Positions 11,466 to 21,968 of a stretch of DNA of 64,000 nucleotides are shown here, in pieces. Under the pieces are notes generated by a model that worked only from the letters and a program-made list of their open reading frames with translations, was not told the DNA's origin and ran no database searches. This stretch comes from Posidonia oceanica (lineage: Eukaryota; Streptophyta; Magnoliopsida; Alismatales; Posidoniaceae): contig JAZBRS010000026.1 in assembly GCA_037176725.1 (NCBI GenBank), positions 55,096,501 to 55,160,500 of the forward strand, given 5' to 3'. The stretch's first letter is position 1; every line of letters starts with the position of its first letter. The translations under genes and the position numbers were made by a program.

Positions 11466-12669
11466 CCAGTGTAGCGCTTGATGTGGATAACTGAGGCGGC
11501 TTTGACGCTCGTCCGAATCACTCCTCTCATGAGCGCCTTCTTTCTTCAACTTCTTTCTTCATTTTTCTTTTGTGCTCAGCATGCATATCAAGTTATCATA
11601 TTCTTTTGCTCACATGATCTCTATTCTTTTGGACATGCATGTCTTCGCCCTCTTGGGGTAGCAGTCCCTGATGAGGCATTAAGAGTTCGGCTGATCCGCT
11701 TACACCCTCAGCCTCTACCATGTGTGCTCACAGCCTCTGGCTATGCTCCGCTCTGCTTCGGTCCTCTCCGTGTTCGGTGGACTCTCTTGATAAGGTAGAT
11801 CCTGCTTGTAGTGTTCTAAAACTCAGCGGGATGCTCTATTCTGCTCTCAGTCTCACTTTGTGGCCACATGCAAGAGATGGCGCAGCTCGGGTGAGACCTG
11901 CCTGAGCCTGTCGCTGCTTGACATCCTCTAGGCACTGCTTGCTTGTCCATAGCCAGGTTTCTGATTATACAAATGTTTATGGGTTTTGTATTTTTTAGAA
12001 GGGAAGGGACAAGCATGTTTTTGGGTTTTTGCATTGGTTTTGTATTTTTTATGGTTTTTTAGGCTTAAGAAAACATAAAAGGGAAAACCAACAGCAATGC
12101 GAGAAAATATTTTTGCGTTTTTTTGGTTTTCTTGATTTTTTTGGCGTTTTTGTGCTTTATAGGATGCAAGAAATGGCATGTATGCAGAAGGTGATATGCA
12201 TGATGACAGATATGTACAGGATGGGATGAATGCATGTGATGATAGCTATGTGCAGAGGAAGGTGATAGGTTGACGGACCTATCGCCGAATAGTTAGGGAT
12301 ATCAGCCTGAATGATAGGTTAACGGACCTATCGCCGAGCAGTTAGGGTTGCCAGCCCGCTGATGCTAAGAATGAGTGCAGGAAGCAGAAGGGAATGCATG
12401 CTTTTTAATGAGTTTTGTTGATTTTATACTTTTTATGATTTTCAGGCAAGGCAAAAAAAAACGCAAAAAGAAAACAAAGCAAAACGAAAAGAAAAGACAA
12501 TGCGGGAAACAAAAGAGAGGTTAGAAGGACTTACCTGGATGGCGCTGCGCCTGGTCGTGCTGTCGACGCTGTCGTTGCATCTCCGAGCGTCCCTCGGACG
12601 AGATAAGGAGGATGGGAGATGAGGATCGCGCCGATGGGACCAGAAGGATCCATCGGAGCAGAGCGGGAT
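11466..12669 (-). other. 3' non-coding region of element B
   Basis: This stretch follows gag where pol would be expected. 11466-12260 matches nothing else in the window that I can see, and its small ORFs look random. 12262-12362 has two hairpin repeat units. 12370-12530 is A-rich on the plus strand. A splice-donor-like site on the minus strand (CCAGGTAAGT, GT at 12533-12534) lies about 140 bp beyond the end of the gag frame. The stretch could be 3' UTR or foreign sequence replacing pol. Confidence 0.5.
12262..12362 (-). repeat. Hairpin tandem repeat, two units (element B 3' region)
   Basis: There are two units of about 50 bp. Each has a perfect inverted repeat GATAGGT ... ACCTATC around a six-base loop (TGACGG or TAACGG), followed by a second segment AGTTAGGG ... 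CAGCC. They are the same repeat type as 36669-36828 and 57500-57893. Confidence 0.75.
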
Positions 12670-14813
12670 TCAGAAAAGATTGGGGTAACCCCCCGAGGTT
12701 CCGGCGGAGGAAGGATTGGCTACACTAGGGCGTGCAAGTGCAAGTGCAGGTGTACGGGTATATGCATGCTCCAGCTCGCCAACGCTGATGATCCTGCGGT
12801 CAATCAGGCATTGAACGGCGTCTCGGAGAGCGAGGCAGTTGTCCGTCGAGTGCCGGTGGCCCGATGGAAACTGCAGAACTGATCCGTATCATGCTACCAC
12901 GGAGGGGGATTTGGTGACGGACGGACAGCCGGGAACCTCAGGAGCAACTCAACTTGAGGGAAGATGACGCTCAGTGGTTCGGGGAGAGGCGTGTAATCAT
13001 ACTCAGCTCGACGAGGTCGTCTTTGCCCTGGATGGAGTCCTTGCCGAGCGGGTGCGACGTGATGCACGGGCTCGACGGTGGCAGTGTGCTCAGTGGGTGC
13101 AAAATTAGGTGCGTGCTCTAGCGGAAAAGGGTCTAGTTGACTCTCTGCATAGGCAGGCTCCTCAGGAAGATCGACGCATAACTTGGAGAGCTGTTCGAAG
13201 CGGTCAGGAGTGGAGCTATTGTTGTTGTTGCTGCGGCGAATGCTGGAGGTGTTGGCCTGCCTAGCCAATGCAGAAAGTGCGGGGAAATGCCCACTTCGCA
13301 GCGAGCTTTCCACGCGGACACCAGCCCTAATCAGCGATGCATGACTAGTGATGTGCTGAATGCAAAGCAGAGTCCCAATCACTGGCAGCGCCCCTTTAAC
13401 AATCATCTCGATAGAATCCTCCTTGGAGGGTTTATCTTTAACTTGGGCGGCTAAGGAACGCCAGCGACCAACATACTCTTCGAATGGCTCTTGGGGTCTC
13501 TGCCAGATGGCGACGAGATCCTCCCTCTTGGGGATCAGGTCGAGGTTGAAAGCATACTGCTCAAGGAAGGCCTGAGAAAGATCTGTCCAAGTTCGAACCG
13601 TGGCCATGTCAAGGGAAGTGAACCACTTGAGCGCGGGGCAGGTCAAACTCTTCTGAAACGGGCAGATAAGGAGCCTTCCATCAGCCTGAAGCTGAGCAAG
13701 GTCCCCGCAGTATGCCTTCAGATGCGAAATAGGACAGCCTTTACCATTGTATTTATCAAAGACCGGGATGCGGAACTTCGAAGGGAGTGCGGCCTCGGGA
13801 AAGAGACAAAGGTCGCGAAACTGGTAAGACTGGTGGTCCTTGCCCTACACTAGATGTAGTGCTTTCTCCAGAACGTCCATCCTGTCATTGATGGGGTCTG
13901 GATTGGCTGCCATAGGAAATGAGGCAACAGGGGCAGGGACCACATACGCCGAGTGGGTCGCACCTAAGTGCTCCTCCGGATCCACCATCACGTCGCTTGG
14001 TGGAGCAACGGGATGGCCAGCGTATCCGTGCGTGCGTGCAGTGTAGGCAGGAAAGTATGCTGGATTCTGAACCTGATGCATGGGAGATGGATGGGCAATA
14101 TGCTGTGTAGTGCGAGGTGCAGATTGTTGGAGCAACAGTTGCTGCATAGGCGCGATGCCGGGCAGCGAACCAGTGGGATACTGTGCTCCAACCAGCCCAA
14201 AAGACTGATCACCAGGAAAGGGAGTTGAATGCAGTGCATGGTGTTGTGCAGAAGCAGGAGACAGATGCCGCGCCCCCATCACCGGAGCAGTGTGTAGCTG
14301 GGGCGATGGTCTGGGCGGGAGTGCAGTGTGTGCAACAGCAGGCCGCAGAGGAACCTCAGGGGCAACAGGAATGCAAGAGGGTCGAACTGATAGAGCTATA
14401 CCCTGCAGTGTGTGGGCAAGGTCCATCAGGTGCCGATACCGCACTTCAGGGGACCCGTGAGTGGGAATATTGAATTGCAGAACAGGCCGGGAGGCGGACT
14501 CAAGAGATTGAGAACCTAAAGCAAAGGTCGTCGCAGTAGAAGGGATGTCGGGAGCGACATAACCCCCGGACGAAGGGGTCAGAGGCGCCTCTGGAACGCA
14601 AGGGGCGGTCATCGAGACAGATTCGACGATCGGATCCAGAGTGGCACAAGTTTGCCAAAGACCCACAACAGAAGGGAGTGCCTTAGACGCCTGAGGATCG
14701 AATCCTAGTGTCATAGAGGGCACAGAGCGAACAGAAGTGAAATCCGGAGAGACCCAAGTGGTAAACCCCTCCGAATCAGCGGTAAAGTGGAGCCCACCGA
14801 CAGACTTGGCCAT
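12670..14813 (-). pseudogene. gag: Broken gag (element B)
   Basis: This aligns with the Gag protein of element A from its Met onwards: Pro/Ala-rich N-terminus, the LEKAL segment, then the Gag domain with Ala-Leu-Lys-Trp-Phe. Three lesions are visible. An in-frame TAG at 13845-13847 stands where A has Gln before the Gag domain. A TAG at 12894-12896 lies just before the knuckle. One base fewer than A sits inside the knuckle, moving it out of frame. Beyond this the pol frame runs only to a stop at 12670-12672. The stretches before and after the first stop are each open (322 and 250 codons), so decay looks recent. No pol follows. Confidence 0.85.
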
Positions 14814-16219
14814 TGCTGACTGAGTCTAAGTGAGCGGAAGCTGCGATGAGAGCGAAAGAAATAAAGTCTAAGGAAAGCTACCGCCGGAAGCGACGAGTAG
14901 CTCAGAGGAAGGACGCTCAGAGTCCGGGCAGCGGATCCCGCATGTACCTGCAAAAGAGTAAAGATGTTAGAGGTTGTATGCAATAAAGAGTTATTAAGGG
15001 TGGCATGAATGACATACATGCAAGTGAATGTCCTAAGATGCGCTCTCTCACCATGCATGTCCTGAGTAGATGACCTACTAGGACGCACTCAAGGGTAGTG
15101 GGTTTAGACAGACTCCAGGTCAGAAAAAGCAGGTCCCCTGTCTAACTCCTGGCCCAAAGCTCAGGTAATAACAGGGTGGTGCGTTGGTGGCCTCTACCCC
15201 GCCAAAGCGTGGGTGGTACCCTCTACTAACACCGACACGACCCCCGGACAAGGGGGGACAGACCGACTGACTCGTGCCACGCTCAAAGCGGTGGAACAAG
15301 AGGCCGGGACTGTCCTTCGTAGACTGTGGGTGGACTCAGAAGAGAGAATGCATGCTTTCTAGGATGAATCAATCATGCAAGATGCTTTAGAGTCTTTTAC
15401 TTGCGCTTTATTAACCAGAAAGGGGGAAAATTGCAAGTTATTGGCTCTAATTGTGCTTAGAAGTTATTATTTAGCTTTATTGTAGCTTTTAGATTAAGCA
15501 AAAGGGAAAGCAAACATGTTTCTACTGTCCTAGGCATGGCATGTGCGAAAGGGAAGAAAATCAGTCAGACATGGCAGGCAAACAACATACAACACAGCAA
15601 AAGGCATGCGCATGGCATGTGCAAGTGTTCGTGGACATAATAGTGAAAGGAAAAGCATTCGTCAAGTCAAAAGGCATGTATGCAAAGTATGTGCGTGCGT
15701 AGTGACATAGCAAAGGTGTAAAAGAAGCATTCAACATTCAAAAAGCATGTATTGTTGCCAAACAAGTATGTAGACACGCAATGTGCGAGAATTAAAGCAA
15801 TAATGAGCAAGTAAGGCAAAGCAAGTAAAGGCAAGTAAGCTGTAAAGGAAGTAAGGGCAGAAGCAAGGAAACAAGTAAATAAACAAGCACAGAAGCTAAG
15901 CCAAGCAAAAAGAGCGCAAACCGAGGCAAAAGAGGTGCAAAACCTAAGCAAAGTAGGCACAAAGCGACTTGCTAGGAGTTTGCACAGAAAAGCGAGCAAA
16001 ACAGGCAAAGAAGGCACACAAGGCAAACAAAGCTGCAAAACAGGCGAGCGGAAAGGCCGGGAACGAAAGTCGGAGTCAGAGATCCCCAGCAGAGTCGCCA
16101 CTGTGCGACTCGCTGGGAGCCGACACAGGCAGACAAGCAAATAGACAAGGCAGACAAAGGCACAAAGGCAAACAAATCCCAAGCGAGCGAAAGCCAAGGC
16201 GAAAGCCGGAGTCTAGCAT
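14814..16219 (-). other. Untranslated leader of element B
   Basis: This non-coding leader contains the conserved block at 15117-15341. The PBS-proximal part carries a tandem duplication of about 136 bp, which includes a second PBS-like site. The remainder is low-complexity with AAGCA-rich words. Confidence 0.7.
16084..16100 (-). other. Duplicated PBS-like site (element B)
   Basis: The minus strand reads TGGCGACTCTGCTGGGG, one substitution away from the true PBS 136 bp to the right. The flanks of both copies also match, so this is a duplication and not chance. Confidence 0.7.
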
Positions 16220-16236
16220 CCCCAGCGGAGTCGCCA
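16220..16236 (-). other. Primer-binding site, tRNA-Arg type (element B)
   Basis: It is identical to the PBS of element A and separated by one base from the end of LTR B at 16238. Confidence 0.87.
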
Positions 16237-16237
16237 C

Positions 16238-19200
16238 TGTAGCAATCCCGATCGGAATCAGGCTCAACTCGAAAACACTTAAAATCGAGGAGAAAAGAGA
16301 AAGATAAGACAAATCAGAGTCACCACCATGTCTATTAACGGAAGACAGGGAAAACCAGGGGAAATGCGTGAATTAACACGCAAAACAAAGCAAGAAATGC
16401 AAAGCAAAGCAATGCAAGGGAAAACAAATGCAAAAACATGCAAATGAGATGACTCTAGCCTAAGATAAGGGCAATATAGTCATTGCGGGCCAAAAGACAG
16501 GGCAAGGACTCCTGTTACGTGCGGGGAAGGTGTTAGGCACCCCCGACACGCCCGAGAATCAGTCTTTCTAGGCTTACGCTCGCATACGCAGGGAAATGCA
16601 GATTTGAATGCCTAAATGCCAATGAATGCCTAAATGAATGCTCAAGGTGTGCTCTAAGTGGAGAGATGCAAAGCAAGGAAGTAAACGTGCTCTCTAAGTG
16701 CTCAGCTACGCTGTCTGTGTTCCGAACCGGGCGAAACCTGGCTCGTGAGAACTCCAGACAGTAAGCATCACAGCCCTATATGCAAATGCAAGCGAAAAAG
16801 CAAAACAACGGCAAAACCATGCAATGCGACCGACATGCAAGGGAAAACGGCGTAAAACATGTAAAACGAGGCAAGAAACAAGAACGGCACGCGAAACGGT
16901 GCAAAAAAGACAAGATCGACACGCAAAACGAGTGAGAAAGCAAGGCGGCACGCAAATCGGTGCAAAAGACGATGACGGGCACGCAAAACTGTTCCAAAAA
17001 GAGGGCAAGTGCGTAAAGCGGCGCGAAAGACAAAGCAGGCACGCAAAACGGTGCCAAAACGAGAGCGGGCACGCAAAACGGTGCCAAAAGCAGCGAGATA
17101 AAAACCTCGGAAAAGCCGTGCGAATGCAAATGCAAGGAAAAGATTAGAAGCAGTAAAAGGAGAAGTAGAACAATGCATGTGTGAGAACAGGCGCTGTCTG
17201 GGGCCACACAGAGTAGGTGTGAAGACCTACAAAGGGGAGGGTGAGCAAACGGAGGGATTACCACTCCTTTGTGACCGTTTCCCACTAAACCGTTCCACGA
17301 TCTGTCTTGCACGCTGCCCAAAGCTCGCGATGCGATCGGATCGTGGAAAAGGGGGAAGAAAGTCGCATTAAGTGATGAATCCAGGGAAAACACAACACAA
17401 AACACCCAAGAGTACGCGAAACGGGGATCTGAGTTGATAGACAAGAGGAGGAGGCCCTATTCTACATGCCCAAAGAGACAGAAAGCGAAAACAAGGCAAA
17501 GAATGCAAATGGCATGCAAATGAATGCAATGCAGGGGTTCAGGAGGACATACCTGGAAATCCAGGAGCCTGATCTGAGATCTGTCTAGTCCATGCTGAAG
17601 AGTGCTTCGCTGCGGTCGCCTGGGCAGCTTTCTTGAGAAGATCCAACGGCCGGATTGGAAGATATCGCAGCTTCAAGGCAGGAGGGCCAGAACAGGGGAG
17701 AAGAGCAGATCTATGTGTCCAGGAGGTCCTAGGGGTGTGCAAAAGGTCCTCCTAAGTGAAGGGGAGCTAAAGGTGCTTAGTGTGTGTGCAAAAGGATGCT
17801 AAAATGCAAGACTAAATGGATGCAGAATGCATGCACAAGCAAGAAGAGACAAGGGGAAAAACTTGGAAAAGACAGGAGTTCAAAAGCATTTTTGAAAAAG
17901 AAAAGGGGCTAAATGCAAGTTTTCACAAAGGATGGGGTCCATAGAGGAGGGTTTTGAAAACAGGAGAGGGCAGGGCTTTATTTTGCAAAAGACTGGACTC
18001 AGAAAGCTATTCTGAAAAGAGGGCATGCATTAGAAGAGGTTTTGAAAACAAAAGAAGTCAGAGTGCAATTTTGGAAAAAAATTGGGGTCTAAAGTACAAA
18101 TTTTCCAGAAAACAGGGTTCTGGGGAGTCCGGGAATGCAAGTGGAGGGTCTACGTGCAATTTGGCAAGCATAGGAGCTAAGATGCAACTTCAGGGGCAAA
18201 ACAGTCTTTTTACAAGGTTTTTAAAGGATGCAGGGACCTATGTGTGATTTTTGAATCATGTAGGGGTCAAATATGCAATTTTATATGTAAAACATGCTCT
18301 GAAATCAAAAGACAGGACTGATGTGCAATTTTTGAAAAAAACAGGGGCCAAAATGCAATGCAATAAGCAAAAATGCATGCAGGATGGTTACTGTCCATTT
18401 AAAATGGACCTAAATGCAAAAATGCAAAACCAGGAGGCAAAACATGCAATGCAGTATGCAAAAATCAAAAATAAAACCTAAGTTTCTACAGTGCATGGAC
18501 CTAAATGCAAAATCAGAAACATACAGGGGGCCAGAATGCAATGCAATATGGCAAAATACATGCAAATAAATGATCTGATTGAAAACAGGACCCAAGTGCA
18601 AAAATTGAAAACAGAGGGGCTGAAGCATAAAATTTTATAACTAAATAGCATAGTAAAAGGACTAAAAAGAAAATACTGAAAAACACAGATATTCAGAGCA
18701 ATTTAGCATGGTTTTAAATTAAAAACAAAGCAAATTAAATGGCATAAGGACTGAAATGCAAAAGTGAAAGAACTTAGGTTAAGCATGCAATATTCACACA
18801 AAAACCATATAACTGAGAAAATAAAAGCACAGTGATCGTCGACGGAGGTGAGTACTGTAGCAGTAAGCTTCCAGACCTCACCACCGCCGGCACAGGGGGG
18901 CTGCGGAGGCGCAGGAGGGCGGAGGCGGCTGCTGACGTCCGTGCGGAGCTCCGGAGATCGTCGGGACGGCGTTCCGCTGGCTGGAGCGTCGTGGAGATCG
19001 GAGAACGGCGCCGGAGAAGAGGAACTGACCGGCGTGTCGAGGACGGAGCAGGAGGGCCGGAGAACTGGTTCTGGTCGACGGAAAAGCTTCAGGGGGAAGA
19101 GAGAGAGCGGGGGAGATTAGTGATTACCTGTCGTTGTGTCCGGAGCGCGCTCCCGACCTCGGCAGTGTCGGAGCTGGCCGGCGATGGCTGTCTGGTTGCA

Positions 19201-21968
19201 GCGGCGACTGTCGGGCGCTCGCGGAGGTTGGGGCTGGCTCAGAGCGAGCTTCCGGTGCTTCCCAGACGTCCGGACGCGAGCTTCGAAGCTCGGGCAGTGA
19301 TTCGGCACTTTTTGGGTTCAGCAAAGTGACTGGAGGTGGGGGGAGGGTGTTGCTGCTCGTCGGACCTGGTGGAGCCTTCCGGGAAGTAGCTGGAGGTCCG
19401 GAGAGTGATGCTGGATGATCAGGTTAGGTTTCTGGAGAGTGTGGAGGGAGTTTGCAGGTTGGGTCGGTTTCTGGTCAGAAGGAGGCTTAGGTGTTTGTTG
19501 TGGAGTTCGGAAGCTGTGGTGGATGGTTGGGTTCGAGGTCGGAGGCTCTGGAAAGGTGGTGGTTCAGGGATTGTTTGGGTGGATTTTGGGAGAAGGCTGT
19601 AGGCTGAAGTGGAGGGAATTGTTGAAGGAGGAGTGTTGGGTTGCAGTGGTGATTAGGTGGAGTTTCAGGACGGTTTTAGGTGGTGGAAAGGCAGTGGGAT
19701 GGTGGAAGCAGGTGGTTGGTTGTTGGGTGAGATTGGGGGGACAACTGGGAGAAGTTTGAAGGCTCGCAGTGGTGTCAGATTGCTGGAATGGGAAGAGGGA
19801 GGTTTGCTGCGGATTTTAGCAGAGGAAGGGGAGGGAATTGCTGAAGAGAGGCTGGAGAATTGGAGGCTCTCTCCGGGATGCAGAGGGGGACACTCAGACC
19901 CCTCTCTCTGGCCACTCTTTCTTCTGGAAATTGGAGGAGGTAGCCAAGAAGAGGGAGGTCGCTCAGGTGGAAGAAATGGATGGGATTGCTTCTGGAATTG
20001 GGCTCTAACTGCTGGTCTCTCACCGATTGCTCACACTGATTGCCGATTCCAGATCCTCGCTCTGATGGAATCAACGGAAGCTTAAATGGGGGAGAGATCG
20101 GCTGTTGGCGTGCTGGAAGTTTTTGAATCTACCGGCGGCATTGCAGCAGACAGGAGATGGCGAGGCGACCGGCATTCAATGCCTCTTGGGAACGGTGCTG
20201 AGATAGAGGAGAAGCGGCAAGCTGTTGGGTGATTGGATGGAGGCTCAAATTTCAAATGGAGGAGGGAAGACTGTCGCAGCAAGCTCGCGGGAGGAAAACC
20301 GGCTGACACGCGAGGAAGAAGAAGGAAGAAGGAGGCCGGACTGTGGGCCGAAGGAAAAAGAAATAAAAGAAAAAAAGAGAAACGGGCTGCATTGGGCCCA
20401 GTAAGGAAAGGAAAGAAAGAAAAAGAGAAGTAAGAAAGAAGAGAGGGTAGAATGGGGAAATAAAATTAGTAAAAAAAGGAACTAAAAATAAATAAAAATA
20501 CTAGAAAGGTTGTGATGTGAATTAGGGTTTTAATTAAATTTTTTAATGGCCATTTTGGGTTGATTAATGTGTTTTGGGCTTGATTAGGGTTTTAGGGTTT
20601 TGGTTTTGCTTTTAATTAGTTTTCACTTGACTAAATGTTTGTTAAACCTTTTTTAGATTGTTTTAAAAATTGTGTTTCCCTTGTTGGGCACTTAGGATAT
20701 TGATTAGGGTTTTTTTTAGGATTTATTTTCGTATTAACCAGGGTTGTTTTTAGGTTTTTAAGTTTTAGCCTTCTTAGGGTTTTTTCTTTCTTAAGTCTTT
20801 TAAATTATGCTTTGATTTTTATTTGTTGATATTTCTTGAAGTTTTTAGTTAGATTTTTCTGGTTTGATGGGGTGGTTTTAAGCCTTTCAAATGTGTTTTT
20901 CTTTTCCTTTTTTTAATTAAGTTTTTATGTTGTTCTTCTTATGTTTATTAGGTTAAGTCTTTTGCTTCTTTAATTACTTGTTTTAGTGTTTGATTTTTAA
21001 TTCTTCTTTTTAGGGTTTGTTTTTTAATTCTTCTGATGGGGTTTTTACTTTCGGTGGGTTTTGATTTCATTTTAGTTCTTTTCTTGATTTTTCAGTGTTT
21101 TCTTTTGATTTGTTTTGCATTTTTTAGCTCATATGCTTGGTTTTCTTTTTAGCTTGATTTAGTTAAGTTTAGGTTTTTAATTGCTTGTTTAATGTTTTTT
21201 CATTTTTTTTCTTAGGGTTCTGATTTGTTTCTTTCATGTTTTGGGGTTTTACAGATTTTTAGGGGTTTTTATGGATTTTTGCAAAAGAGAGAAAAGGAAA
21301 AAGGAAGGAGGAAAGAAATGGAAAAAAGAGGGAGATAAAAGGAAAAGAGATAGGTTGGAGGAAAATGATTTCTAAAATTCAGGAAAAATGCTAAAAATAA
21401 AGTAAAAATAGGGATAAGATAGAGGAAGGACGGAAGCACAGAGGGGGCTCACAGCTAGACCAGAGAAAGGGTAAGAAGGGGATGAAAAGAGGGATGATAA
21501 TCAGGAGAGAGAGAGGAGAGAGAAAATGATAATCCCGGAGAGAGAAGAGGATAATTTGGGCAAATGAGAGGCTTAGAGGTCTTGGAATGGGATGAAAATT
21601 GGTGAGTGGGCAGTCTAGGATTTGAGGTGCTGGGTCTGAGGTTTTGGTTTGAGTTTGAGAAGGTTTTGTAGGGGTTTTAAGGTGTAGAAAAAGGGGAGTT
21701 TTACCTAGGTTTTCTAGGGTTTTTGGGAATGGTCTTGATTTGAATTTTTGTGGGTTTTTGGGTAGGTTTGTTAAGTGGGTGTTGGTGGGTTTTTCTATGG
21801 ATTTTGGTCAGGTTTTGAGCTCGGGAAAGGGGTAAAGGCTTAGGTCAAGTTTGGCTGGTTTTGAAGGGTAAAGAAGAGGGTTAGGGTTTGGTTTTGGTTT
21901 AGGTTTGAGTCCAGCAATCACTAGGAGGGCTCCAAGTGGTCTAAGCCTGCCAAGATGGGGTGTCAACA
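16238..21968 (-). repeat. 5' LTR of element B (5731 bp)
   Basis: It starts TGTTGACACCCC at 21968 and ends CTACA at 16238 on the minus strand. The module order is as in LTR A: A-rich part about 20520-21250, GC-rich part about 18836-20330, splice-donor-like GT at 19126-19127, hairpin 18847-18882, intron-like block 17227-17552, minisatellite about 16780-17100. A 222-codon minus ORF (16776-17444) runs through the minisatellite and is probably a by-product of its repeat length. Confidence 0.92.

Larger units (their letters stand above)
11466..21968 (-). mobile_element. Element B: pol-less Tat-like retrotransposon
   Basis: Read leftwards it has a 5' LTR (21968-16238), PBS, leader, gag, and then a short 3' region, with no protease, reverse transcriptase or integrase. 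It therefore looks like a non-autonomous derivative that would need proteins from a relative. Its right flank gagaa (21969-21973) lies inside LTR F, which it seems to have split. The 3' end of B is hidden because element A interrupts it at 11465/11466. Confidence 0.75.

Noticed and set aside
11470..11476. TGTAGCG just beyond LTR A, resembling an LTR end
   Set aside because: Similarity stops after seven bases, so it is probably chance.
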